In this document: positions 1-6,913 of the stretch, piece by piece
Position numbering within the stretch: the first letter of the stretch is position 1
Layout of the letters: the number at the start of each line of letters is the position of its first letter
Source of the DNA: Bacteroidota bacterium
Lineage (GTDB): Bacteria > Bacteroidota > Bacteroidia > Bacteroidales > WCHB1-69
NCBI GenBank assembly: GCA_023392945.1
Contig: JAEWNB010000051.1
Coordinates: 1-10,427 of the forward strand
Reading direction: 5' to 3'
DNA: 10,427 nucleotides
Made by a program: the position numbers and the translations under genes
Notes under the pieces: generated by a model
Database searches by the model: none
What the model was told of the DNA's origin: nothing
Seen by the model: only the letters and a program-made list of their open reading frames with translations

Positions 1-85
1 AATGCTGATGGAGTATGGGGAGAAATTTCTCGAGATATTTTTTTCCGTTCCAGTTAAGGATTACTACAGCAAGTCTGGTTTTCAT
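1..85 (-). CDS. Glycosyltransferase family 2, N-terminal fragment cut by the window edge
   Basis: Only the first 28 codons are present. The protein starts MKTRLAVVILNWNGKKYLEK and continues FLPILHQH. The string VVILNWNGKKYLEKFLP is the hallmark opening of GT2 (GT-A fold) transferases: the first beta strand followed by the N-W-N-G nucleotide-binding turn. Such enzymes move a sugar from a nucleotide-sugar donor to a polysaccharide, lipid or protein acceptor, usually on the cytoplasmic face of the membrane. Donor and acceptor cannot be told from this fragment. The ATG at 83-85 is the natural start because the motif begins right after it, and a -7 promoter match lies about 25 bases upstream. The gene follows the TolC-like gene on the same strand after 121 bases, so it is probably a separate unit. 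The family call is secure despite the short length; the specific function is unknown. Confidence 0.82.
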   Translation of the reverse strand, partial: MKTRLAVVILNWNGKKYLEKFLPILHQH

Positions 86-110
86 TTATAAGTAGCCTAT
101 AATTTTTTGG

Positions 111-118
111 CAAAGATA
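111..118 (-). promoter_or_regulatory. Candidate Bacteroidota -7 promoter element for the glycosyltransferase gene
   Basis: On the minus strand this reads TATCTTTG, an exact match to the Bacteroidota -7 consensus TAnnTTTG. It ends 25 bases before the ATG at 85, which would give a short leader of about 20 bases. The -33 region has no clear TTG. It is instead occupied by a 12-base palindrome at 133-144. The role is inferred from the consensus only. Confidence 0.45.
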
Positions 119-132
119 GTAAAAAAACAGTT

Positions 133-144
133 GTTATTAATAAC
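133..144. repeat. 12-base perfect palindrome in the -33 region of the glycosyltransferase promoter
   Basis: GTTATTAATAAC is its own reverse complement. It sits about where the -33 element of the promoter at 111-118 should be, so it could be an operator for a dimeric regulator. In AT-rich DNA a few such palindromes per 10 kb are expected by chance, so the functional reading is weak. Confidence 0.25.
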
Positions 145-206
145 CGGAATTTATCTGCGAGAGCAAAATAATATTCAAAAACAAATGGTTACAGACTAAA
201 TCTCAT

Positions 207-1538
207 TTATTTTCCGTAGTACTCGAGTATTTTGAGTCGGAATAAATAATCAAATTTAGCTTGAATCAATTCTGATTTTGATTTAGTATTATTAATTTTG
301 GCATCATTATATTCATAGATTGTAGAGGAGCCCGAGTTATATTTAAGCTCTTCATAGTTGAATGCAATCGTAGATGCCTCCACACTTGATTGCGCGGCTG
401 TAAATTTTTCGCGAGCAGCAACGGCATTGGCATAAGCCTGTTCAATTTCCTTAAGAATATTTACTTTCGTTTCCTCAAGTTCAATTTCCTGGGATTTAAG
501 AGAAATTTTAGCCAGTTTAACATTATGATAGGTAGAGAGACGGTCAAAGATAGGAATAGAGAGCGACAGGGCAACCATTTCACGGGAGTTGTTTTTCATT
601 TGCGTATTAAATAGAAAATTATCAGCAAGAGTACTATTTTGGAACACATAGTAATAACCTGTACCGTAATTTGCCGTAAGGCTTAATGAGGGATACCAAC
701 CTGAGCGGGCAATATTAATATCTTTTTCACCTTTAGCAATTCGGGCAACAGCGGCTTTAATACCCGGACGATTTTGCAGAGCATTATTTTTAATAGCTGT
801 CAAATCCACAACCTTGTCAAGATATTCATCAATATTAGTTTGTCCGGCTTCGTCGGCAATATCAAACGACTCAGTATCGGTAACATTCATAAGCTGAGCG
901 AGATCTAATTTTGCAAGTCGCAGATTATTTTCTGCTTCGGCAAGGGTAAGACGGTCTGATGAAAGAGTTGCTTTAGCAGTATAAAGTTCCGCATCAGAAC
1001 TCTTGCCATTTTTCACCAATTCCTCTATACGGGCAATTTGTGATTCGGAAAGCTGAACCTGATACTGTGCCACCAGCAGCATTTCCTTACAGAGAAGAAC
1101 TTGCAAATAATAAGAAGCAACACTAAGTTCAACATTTTCCTTTGCTTGTTCATAATCGTGCATAATCGCAGTCAGTTCCAGTTTATCGGAAGCCACTTGA
1201 TTGTAGTTTTTAAGTCCTTCAAAAAGAGGGAGGTTAAGGCCAACTCCGAAGGAAGTCGTTGACTGTGAATTATTTTCAATAACTCCATTGGCAGCGGCAG
1301 CACGTCCAAAAGAAATGTCTTGCCCCACGGAACCGTAGATTGAGGGTAGGACATTCATTTTTGAAGCCTTAAGTTGCACTTTCTTTGACTCAATAGCCAG
1401 GAGTTGTTTTTTTATCGTAAAATTATTATCCAGGGCATAGTTGACACACGATTCCAGTGACCACTTATTTTGCTGGGAAAAACACAAATTACTAATTGAC
1501 AGAATGGCAATTGCCAGACACAGCGATTTAATTTTCAT
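207..1538 (-). CDS. TolC-family outer-membrane efflux channel
   Basis: This 443-residue protein is the outer-membrane exit duct of the export operon. Residues 1-21 form a signal peptide (basic start, hydrophobic core, likely cut after CFS before QQ). The mature part has the two tandem OEP repeats of TolC proteins, roughly residues 28-215 and 240-440. Each has long amphipathic helices, such as the Ala/Glu/Lys/Leu-rich stretch 185-216, and a beta-strand pair. Typical family marks are LPLFEG near 103-108 after the first strand, ARSGWYPSLSL near 277-287, and SIPIFD near 328-333 after the second strand. The length is normal for a TolC monomer, and three would form the channel. It is the last gene of the operon, 26 bases after the adaptor gene, and no convincing hairpin terminator follows it. 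Substrate specificity cannot be inferred. The family assignment is firm. Confidence 0.93.
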   Translation of the reverse strand: MKIKSLCLAIAILSISNLCFSQQNKWSLESCVNYALDNNFTIKKQLLAIESKKVQLKASKMNVLPSIYGSVGQDISFGRAAAANGVIENNSQSTTSFGVGLNLPLFEGLKNYNQVASDKLELTAIMHDYEQAKENVELSVASYYLQVLLCKEMLLVAQYQVQLSESQIARIEELVKNGKSSDAELYTAKATLSSDRLTLAEAENNLRLAKLDLAQLMNVTDTESFDIADEAGQTNIDEYLDKVVDLTAIKNNALQNRPGIKAAVARIAKGEKDINIARSGWYPSLSLTANYGTGYYYVFQNSTLADNFLFNTQMKNNSREMVALSLSIPIFDRLSTYHNVKLAKISLKSQEIELEETKVNILKEIEQAYANAVAAREKFTAAQSSVEASTIAFNYEELKYNSGSSTIYEYNDAKINNTKSKSELIQAKFDYLFRLKILEYYGK

Positions 1539-1564
1539 ATCAAAAGATTATTTTCAGAAATTAC

Positions 1565-2704
1565 TTATTCCATTGGGACATTTTTCTTCATTTTTTCATC
1601 CATTTTCACCTTGCCTCTCACCTCATCATCTTTTTTCACACCACTAAGAATCTGGACATTAATTCCATCGGAAAGGCCAAGTTTAACAGGGGTCTTAACA
1701 TATTTCTCTTTAGCTTTCTTATCCTTATTTACAATATAGACAAAAGTGGAATCTCCTGAAAATTCGATAGAACTTTCGGGCAACGAGTATACATTTTCGA
1801 CCTTAGCCGTTACAATTTCGCCATTGGCACTATAACCGGAGCGGATAAAACCGGTATTTGCATTATCCGATTTTTTCACAGCAGCTTTAATTTCAAAAAG
1901 GGTTGCTCCATTTTCAACAGCGCCTTTTGGGGCAATATATTCGAGGACAGCATCCAGCTTTGTATCTTGCATAGCCCCAATCATCAGTTTCACATCATTT
2001 CCGACCGAGATTCTGCCAACTTCAGTTTCATCCACATTTCCTTTAAAAATCAGGTCATTCATATTGGCAATAGTCGCGATAGTTGTACCATCATTAAAAT
2101 TATTAGACTGAATAACGGAATTCCCCACTTTTACAGGAATATTAAGAATCATACCGCTGATAGTTGCCTTAATAAGAGTATTGCTATATTTAGCGGTATT
2201 TTTAGAAATTCCCTCCTTAATAATTTCAATATTCTCCTTTGCATTTTCAACCTCTTCTTTAGCAGTTTTATAAGCGCTGGTACTATTATCGTATGCCTCT
2301 TTAGAGACCACCCCCGACTTATAGAGTTGTGAAGTTCTATCAAAATCGTTTTTAGATTTTTCAAGATTAATTTCAGCCAGTTTTAGTTGAGATTCCGCGC
2401 TGTTGAGTTGTGAAATATCCGGAATTACCTGCACTTTTGCAATCACATCACCACTTTTGACCAAATCACCGGATTCTTTATACAGAGCCGTAATAATCCC
2501 GGAGATTTGAGGTTTCAAATCAACTTCATTTCTTGGTTCGACAGTCCCCGTGATTATGGTAATTTTTTCAATAGTACGCACTTCCATTTTTACAATTTCA
2601 TACTCAACCTCTTTCACTTTTGATTTTTTCCAAAGGAAGACAAAAGTTCCGACAATAAGAAGACCTAAAAGGATAAACAACAGGATTTTAAAAAACTTTT
2701 TCAT
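1565..2704 (-). CDS. Periplasmic adaptor (membrane fusion) protein, MacA/HlyD type
   Basis: This 379-residue protein should link the inner-membrane permeases to the TolC channel. It has an N-terminal membrane anchor (about residues 5-24, strongly hydrophobic, followed by KKSK) and no lipobox. The adaptor domains follow in order: a first lipoyl half-motif around 56-92 (EVDLKPQISGIITALYKESG and the following DLVKSGDVIA); an alpha hairpin about 97-170 rich in Lys/Glu/Ala; and the second lipoyl half about 174-212 (TLIKATISGMILNIPVKVG). A beta-barrel domain comes next, containing GNVDETEVGRISVG at about 222-235, and then a membrane-proximal domain. The last 15 residues are very rich in Lys, Glu and Met. 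Length and layout match MacA-type adaptors. The gene lies between permease 2 (46-base gap) and the channel gene (26-base gap), the usual order for such an operon. Confidence 0.92.
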   Translation of the reverse strand: MKKFFKILLFILLGLLIVGTFVFLWKKSKVKEVEYEIVKMEVRTIEKITIITGTVEPRNEVDLKPQISGIITALYKESGDLVKSGDVIAKVQVIPDISQLNSAESQLKLAEINLEKSKNDFDRTSQLYKSGVVSKEAYDNSTSAYKTAKEEVENAKENIEIIKEGISKNTAKYSNTLIKATISGMILNIPVKVGNSVIQSNNFNDGTTIATIANMNDLIFKGNVDETEVGRISVGNDVKLMIGAMQDTKLDAVLEYIAPKGAVENGATLFEIKAAVKKSDNANTGFIRSGYSANGEIVTAKVENVYSLPESSIEFSGDSTFVYIVNKDKKAKEKYVKTPVKLGLSDGINVQILSGVKKDDEVRGKVKMDEKMKKNVPME

Positions 2705-2750
2705 AGCTATTCTATTAAAGATTGGTTATTATATATTACATTATTAAATA

Positions 2751-3992
2751 TCATTCATCACGCAGGGCATCAATAGCCTTCACTTTCAATGCACTTCTTG
2801 CAGGGATAATTCCTGCAATAGCACCTGAAATCAGAATAATGAGAGAAGCAATCACGGCCAGTGTAAAAGAGATAAAAGGATCGGCAAACATTTCTTTAGT
2901 TCCGATAACTTTATCAATACCGAACAACAGCAAAACTCCCATAAAAAGACCAACAAAACCCGCAATAAAAGTCAGCACAACACTTTCGCTCATAATTTGC
3001 AGAAGGATTACTCTGGGTTTAGCTCCCAGAGCACGTTTAATCCCAATTTCCTGAGTTCTTTCCCGGATTGAGACCAGCATAATATTGCTTACTCCGACAA
3101 CTCCGGCAAGAAGAGTACCCATTCCCACAATCCAAACAAGAATATTAATTCCAAGGAACAGGTACCGGAACATAAGAAAGATTTGCTGCAAGTTAAAGCT
3201 TTGTGCTGCAGCTTCATCATCAGGAGCGATATTATGTTTTGCTTTCAAAAGGTCTTTCACTTTAACTTCCAAATTTTTAATATCAACATCATCACCTGCA
3301 GCAATCATCACCACATGAATATCACTGCCCATATTATAAACTTGCTGAACAGTAGTACTTGGAATAAAGATTGTAGAGGCTCCGTCCCCACCGAAATTCA
3401 TATTTTTACTTGGATTAACAACTCCAACAACAGAATAATAAACTCCATTTACCGCAATTCTTTTACCAATAGGATCTTCATCAGGGTCAAAAAGTTCCTG
3501 ATAGACTTTCAAACCAATAATACATACCTTTCTTTTTTCAACTACATCGATATGATTAAAAAAACGTCCAAAAACAAGTGGCTGAGGGTCAATTTTATAG
3601 TATTCCTCATTATTACCTCTAACAAAATAGTTCCCATTCTTATCTCCATAAGTAGTAGGTGCATCAGCACCGGTAAAAACCATTCCCGAGATATATTCAA
3701 TTTCGGGGAGATTATCGCGGAGCATTTCAATATCGCTATTATCCATATCCCAGCTTCTACCGGAATTAAAACCCTTATATTCAATAGAAGTCAATCCGGT
3801 AAAAACCACCATAGAATTAGGTGATATCCCTTTAATTCCTTGTGAGAAGCCGTTTTCAAAGCCTCTTCCGATACCCATCATAGCAATAAACATAAAGACA
3901 CCCCAAAAGACACCAAATCCTGTCAGGATACTTCGGGACTTATTGCGGCTGATAGTCTGCCAAATTTCTTTATAGTTATCAAAATCAAACAT
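2751..3992 (-). CDS. FtsX/MacB-type ABC permease, second of two (no fused ATPase)
   Basis: This inner-membrane permease of about 413 residues belongs to the type VII (MacB-like) ABC family. These are mechanotransmission machines that drive substrate from the periplasm through an adaptor and TolC duct. Helix 1 is at about residues 22-42, followed by a large periplasmic MacB_PCD domain (about 45-270). Three C-terminal helices lie near 280-306, 332-358 and 374-396. The cytoplasmic coupling-helix motif RERTQEIGIKRALGAKP (309-325) follows helix 2, and the protein ends with the family's typical AIDALRDE. I chose the ATG at 3990-3992. A longer reading begins at an in-frame TTG at 3998 and adds only two residues, and from memory related proteins usually start MFD. 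It shares layout with the upstream permease but differs clearly in sequence, so the pair may form a heterodimer powered by the ATPase gene at the head of the operon. Confidence 0.91.
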   Translation of the reverse strand: MFDFDNYKEIWQTISRNKSRSILTGFGVFWGVFMFIAMMGIGRGFENGFSQGIKGISPNSMVVFTGLTSIEYKGFNSGRSWDMDNSDIEMLRDNLPEIEYISGMVFTGADAPTTYGDKNGNYFVRGNNEEYYKIDPQPLVFGRFFNHIDVVEKRKVCIIGLKVYQELFDPDEDPIGKRIAVNGVYYSVVGVVNPSKNMNFGGDGASTIFIPSTTVQQVYNMGSDIHVVMIAAGDDVDIKNLEVKVKDLLKAKHNIAPDDEAAAQSFNLQQIFLMFRYLFLGINILVWIVGMGTLLAGVVGVSNIMLVSIRERTQEIGIKRALGAKPRVILLQIMSESVVLTFIAGFVGLFMGVLLLFGIDKVIGTKEMFADPFISFTLAVIASLIILISGAIAGIIPARSALKVKAIDALRDE

Positions 3993-4024
3993 AGACAATA
4001 TCTGTTAATGGTTCTAAGAGTTCA

Positions 4025-5272
4025 CTATTCATATCTAAGAGCTTCAATCGGTTTAATGCTAACCGCTTTTTTAGCCGGGAAATAACCTGCCAGAACTCCG
4101 GCAATAATCAGCACCACTGTAGCGGCAATAACAATTCCCAAATCAACGGTTGGGTTTTTGAAGATAGCCATCTCTTGACCTCCACCCTGACCGGACATTC
4201 CCATCACATAATTAACTGCTTCCGAAACTGCAATGCCGATCACCATTCCTATATAGCCAAAAATGCCAGTAATAATAAGTGATTCAAGGATGATGAGTCT
4301 AAGAATTGAAGAGGGTTTTGCCCCCAAAGCTTTTCTAATTCCGAACTCCTTAGTACGTTCACGGACTGTAATAAGCATTATATTGCTTACGCCCACAATT
4401 CCGGCAATAAGGGTTCCGATACCAATAATCCAGACAAACAAATTGATAGCATTAAAGATCTTGATAGTCTGAAGATAATTTTCCAGTTGATTCCATATAA
4501 AGATAGCATTATCATCTTCCGGGTCAAAAGTGTGCATTTTACTTAAACGCTGTCTTAAATTTTTGTTAAAGGTCTCATTTGCCTCCGTAGTTGTCAGCCC
4601 ATTGATTGAGAAAGCAATTTCTTCAAGTTTGCGGGATGGATTATAAATTTTCTGTGCTGTAGAAAAAGGCATATACAAATTATTTTGCCACTGGCCCCTA
4701 CTCTTGTAAATTCCAATAATAGTATAGACAATTTTATCGATCACCACCTTTTTTCCGATGGCAGTTTCATGTCCAAAAAGAGGAGTAGCATCTTTATCAG
4801 CCATCACAACCACTTTACGATATTCTTTCAAGTCCAGATCATTAATAAACCGACCTTCCACTATTTTCAGGTCATCAAAACTTTTATAGTCAGGAACAAC
4901 TGCTTCAATTGAGCTGGTTACCATTTTTTTATGGTAAATGACCTGTTTCCCATAAGAGGAATAAACCGGATTAACTTGGTCAACTACCGCATATCCTTTT
5001 GCCAAGAGGAGAGAATCCTTGCTATCCATTTCAATTTGTCGCCACTTAGGATATCCTTTATAAGGTTTTGACGTTCTTCCTGCATAGAGATGCACCACAT
5101 TTTTAGCTTCGCTGCCGAAATTGGAAGAGACTCCATTTTTCAATCCATTCCCGGCTGCCAGCAGCAGAATCAGCATAAAAATTCCCCAAGAAATAGAAAA
5201 CCCGGTCAGAAACGTACGTAACTTATTCCGTTTCAATGTTGAGGCAATTTCCGATAATATTCCGAAGGACAT
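4025..5272 (-). CDS. FtsX/MacB-type ABC permease, first of two (no fused ATPase)
   Basis: This 415-residue inner-membrane permease is built like its downstream neighbour. Helix 1 is at about residues 21-41 and a periplasmic MacB_PCD domain spans about 45-270. The three C-terminal helices lie near 278-302, 327-351 and 378-398. The coupling motif RERTKEFGIRKALGAKP is at 304-320, and the end is PIEALRYE. A Gly/Gln-rich insert (SGQGGGQE, about 360-367) sits in the loop between the last two helices and is absent from the second permease. The ATG at 5270-5272 is preceded by an A/T-only leader with no Shine-Dalgarno sequence. The gene follows the ATPase by 43 bases and precedes the second permease by 32 bases. 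With no ATPase domain of its own it must rely on a separate nucleotide-binding protein, most plausibly the adjacent one. Confidence 0.91.
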   Translation of the reverse strand: MSFGILSEIASTLKRNKLRTFLTGFSISWGIFMLILLLAAGNGLKNGVSSNFGSEAKNVVHLYAGRTSKPYKGYPKWRQIEMDSKDSLLLAKGYAVVDQVNPVYSSYGKQVIYHKKMVTSSIEAVVPDYKSFDDLKIVEGRFINDLDLKEYRKVVVMADKDATPLFGHETAIGKKVVIDKIVYTIIGIYKSRGQWQNNLYMPFSTAQKIYNPSRKLEEIAFSINGLTTTEANETFNKNLRQRLSKMHTFDPEDDNAIFIWNQLENYLQTIKIFNAINLFVWIIGIGTLIAGIVGVSNIMLITVRERTKEFGIRKALGAKPSSILRLIILESLIITGIFGYIGMVIGIAVSEAVNYVMGMSGQGGGQEMAIFKNPTVDLGIVIAATVVLIIAGVLAGYFPAKKAVSIKPIEALRYE

Positions 5273-5315
5273 GTTTTATTATTATTTATTATTATGTATA
5301 TTAAAAAAAGTGAAA

Positions 5316-5981
5316 TTAAGAGTTTTCAATCAGGCCATCCTTAATTCTTATAATTCTTTGAGTTTCATCGGCCACCATCTGTTCATGAGTAACGATCAGT
5401 ACCGTCATTCCGGTTTCGCGGTTAATGTTTTTAATCAAAGCAATCACCTCTTCGGATGTTTTACTGTCGAGAGCCCCGGTAGGTTCATCGGCAAGGATAA
5501 GTTTGGGATTTGTAATGAGTGCGCGGGCCAAGGCAATACGTTGTTTTTCACCTCCGCTAAGTTCATTCGGAAAATGTTCAGCTCTATCAGCAAGTCCCAC
5601 TTTATCAAGATATTCCATAGCAAGAGCATTTCTTTTCTTACGTGAAATATTCTGATAATAGAGAGGCAGTGCAACATTTTCCATAGCATTCTTAAAGGAA
5701 ATCAGATTAAATGTCTGAAAAACGAAACCGATAAAATGATTTCTGAATTCTGCAGCTCTTGATTCGGATAAATTATTAATAAGCAGATTATCCAGATAAT
5801 ACTCACCGGAATCATAATTATCCAAGAGTCCAATAATATTCAGAAGTGTAGATTTTCCCGAGCCAGAAGCACCCATAATTGAAATCATCTCCCCTTCTTT
5901 TACTTCCAGGTCAACTCCTTTTAAAACATGCAAGGGTGACGCCCCGAAATAAGTTTTATTTACCTTTTGAAGTTTTAACAT
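5316..5981 (-). CDS. ABC transporter ATP-binding protein, LolD/MacB type
   Basis: This 221-residue cytoplasmic ATPase powers the two permeases encoded directly downstream. All nucleotide-binding motifs are intact: Walker A GASGSGKST (37-45), Q-loop VFQTFNLI with Q89, ABC signature LSGGEKQR (141-148), Walker B LILADEP (161-167) with E166 as catalytic base, D-loop GALDSKT (169-175), and switch His199 in VTHE. The opening MLKLQKVNKTY and the length fit the LolD/MacB/FtsE subfamily. It is a single nucleotide-binding domain with no fused membrane part, unlike E. coli MacB. It is the first gene of the operon, and a good promoter candidate lies about 70-100 bases upstream. It could instead serve lipoprotein release (Lol-like), but the adaptor and TolC genes in the same operon favour export out of the cell. 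Confidence 0.95.
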   Translation of the reverse strand: MLKLQKVNKTYFGASPLHVLKGVDLEVKEGEMISIMGASGSGKSTLLNIIGLLDNYDSGEYYLDNLLINNLSESRAAEFRNHFIGFVFQTFNLISFKNAMENVALPLYYQNISRKKRNALAMEYLDKVGLADRAEHFPNELSGGEKQRIALARALITNPKLILADEPTGALDSKTSEEVIALIKNINRETGMTVLIVTHEQMVADETQRIIRIKDGLIENS

Positions 5982-6057
5982 CTTATACTTTTATATTTTA
6001 TTTAATGCGTGATATGAGTAATTTTTCAACCGAGTGTATTAGTGAAATAGTACACCG

Positions 6058-6086
6058 CAAATGTAGAACAAAATAAAACACACCAA
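6058..6086 (-). promoter_or_regulatory. Candidate promoter of the efflux operon
   Basis: On the minus strand TTG (6084-6086) is followed after 18 bases by TACATTTG (6058-6065). The second element is an exact match to the Bacteroidota -7 consensus TAnnTTTG, and the TTG fits the -33 element, with spacing one base below the usual 19. Transcription would start near 6051, leaving a leader of about 70 bases before the ATPase ATG at 5981. It is the best match I found in the 217-base gap between yqgE and the operon. The rest of that gap is AT-rich with no gene or clear hairpin. Confidence 0.5.
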
Positions 6087-6198
6087 TTCATTTTAGTAAA
6101 AATTTATTTCTACTGATTATCAATATTTTAAAAATAAGCCCTCAATAAAGTTAGATTAATTTGAGAAAAATTTAGAAGTAAAACGATAAAAAAAGCAT

Positions 6199-6780
6199 TT
6201 AATTGTATGAAATATCTTTAGGTAAAACAAGCCAATGTTTATAATCATCCCCCAAGAAATCAACAGCAGTTTCCCAAAGAAGATTAGCCGGAACCTGAAA
6301 AATCAGCTCCGGATTAGCATGAGCCACCACCCACATTTTATTTTTTATTTCCATTTCGAGTTGACCCGGGGACCAGCCTGAATAGCCCAGAAAAAACTTA
6401 TATTTTAGAGATTCAATGGCCTTATGTTCTATAAGGGCTAAAAACATATCATCAAATCCGACAAACACACCCGGCAAGAGTTTGGATGCTCCTTTCGTAT
6501 TCTGATGGTTATGTATACAAAACAGATTATTGGTCATCACCGGTCCACCAATATATAAAGGATCATCAACCTTAATTTCATTTATAACACTTCTAACAGT
6601 AGTCACAGATTTACGGTTAAGAATCAGTCCGGCACTACTATTTTTTTCATAATCAGTTATAAGGACTACGCTTCTTTTAAAGAAGAGATCCGAAAAGAAA
6701 GGGACAGAAATTAAAATCCTACCTGCTTTAAGATCCAGATTAGTAGGTTTCACTTCCAGAAAATCTTCAACAAATTTCAT
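6199..6780 (-). CDS. YqgE/AlgH family protein (UPF0301, DUF179)
   Basis: This 193-residue protein covers the whole family domain. Visible marks are KAGRILISVPFFSDLFFKRSVVLI (18-41, the conserved first strands), the conserved AGLILNR (50-56), GGPV (78-81), a pattern around LLPGVFVGFD (101-110), and GYSGWSPGQLEMEIKNKMW (132-150), which matches the family signature G-Y-x-G-W-x-P-G-Q-L-E. The protein is probably cytoplasmic, as no signal peptide or membrane segment is seen. The biochemical role is unknown; the AlgH name comes from a reported effect on alginate regulation in Pseudomonas. It is transcribed away from murL, and the next gene downstream is 217 bases away with its own promoter candidate, so it is probably a single-gene unit. 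The stop is followed by a short T-run but I see no hairpin. Confidence 0.92.
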   Translation of the reverse strand: MKFVEDFLEVKPTNLDLKAGRILISVPFFSDLFFKRSVVLITDYEKNSSAGLILNRKSVTTVRSVINEIKVDDPLYIGGPVMTNNLFCIHNHQNTKGASKLLPGVFVGFDDMFLALIEHKAIESLKYKFFLGYSGWSPGQLEMEIKNKMWVVAHANPELIFQVPANLLWETAVDFLGDDYKHWLVLPKDISYN

Positions 6781-6796
6781 AAAGCAATATTTTTAC

Positions 6797-6826
6797 TATT
6801 TTTGTCAAAATTTCAGAACAAAAATA
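6797..6826. promoter_or_regulatory. Inverted pair of -7 promoter elements between yqgE and murL
   Basis: TATTTTTGT (6797-6805) and ACAAAAATA (6818-6826) form a perfect 9-base inverted repeat with a 12-base spacer. Each arm contains TATTTTTG, an exact TAnnTTTG -7 element: the left arm on the plus strand towards murL, the right arm on the minus strand towards yqgE. Expected starts are near 6811 (plus) and 6813 (minus), giving leaders of about 100 and 32 bases. No clear -33 TTG is seen for either. The two polymerases would face each other, so the promoters could exclude one another, or the repeat could bind a dimeric regulator. Confidence 0.4.
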
Positions 6827-6913
6827 CAACATTTTTGAGAAAATAAAAAACATTCAAAAAAAAGTGATAAATAGATATAAGATAGCAATTTTAAAAAAAA
6901 TCACTCTTCGTTC

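Noticed and set aside
1..91. Plus-strand frames reading through the left edge (ending at 57 and 91)
   Set aside because: The minus-strand reading of the same bases gives the unmistakable GT2 N-terminus, so these frames are shadows.
86..206. Possible terminator after the TolC-like gene
   Set aside because: I found T-rich stretches and one short palindrome but no stable GC-bearing hairpin followed by a T-run on the minus strand.
1967..2332. Plus-strand open frame of 121 codons opposite the adaptor
   Set aside because: It is an antisense shadow of the adaptor's coiled-coil and lipoyl region, with low-complexity translation and no motif.
3183..3824. Plus-strand open frame of 213 codons opposite the second permease
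   Set aside because: It lies wholly antisense to a well-supported permease, its translation is Ile/Ser/Asn-rich with no recognisable domain, and it has no promoter or leader of its own.
5276..5298. Run of TTATTATT-like repeats between the ATPase and first permease genes
   Set aside because: It is imperfect, short and typical of AT-rich leaders in this phylum. There is no sign of a phase-variable tract inside a gene.
5121..5645. Plus-strand open frame of 174 codons opposite the first permease and the ATPase
   Set aside because: It crosses two real genes on the other strand, including the ATPase signature region, and shows no family motif.
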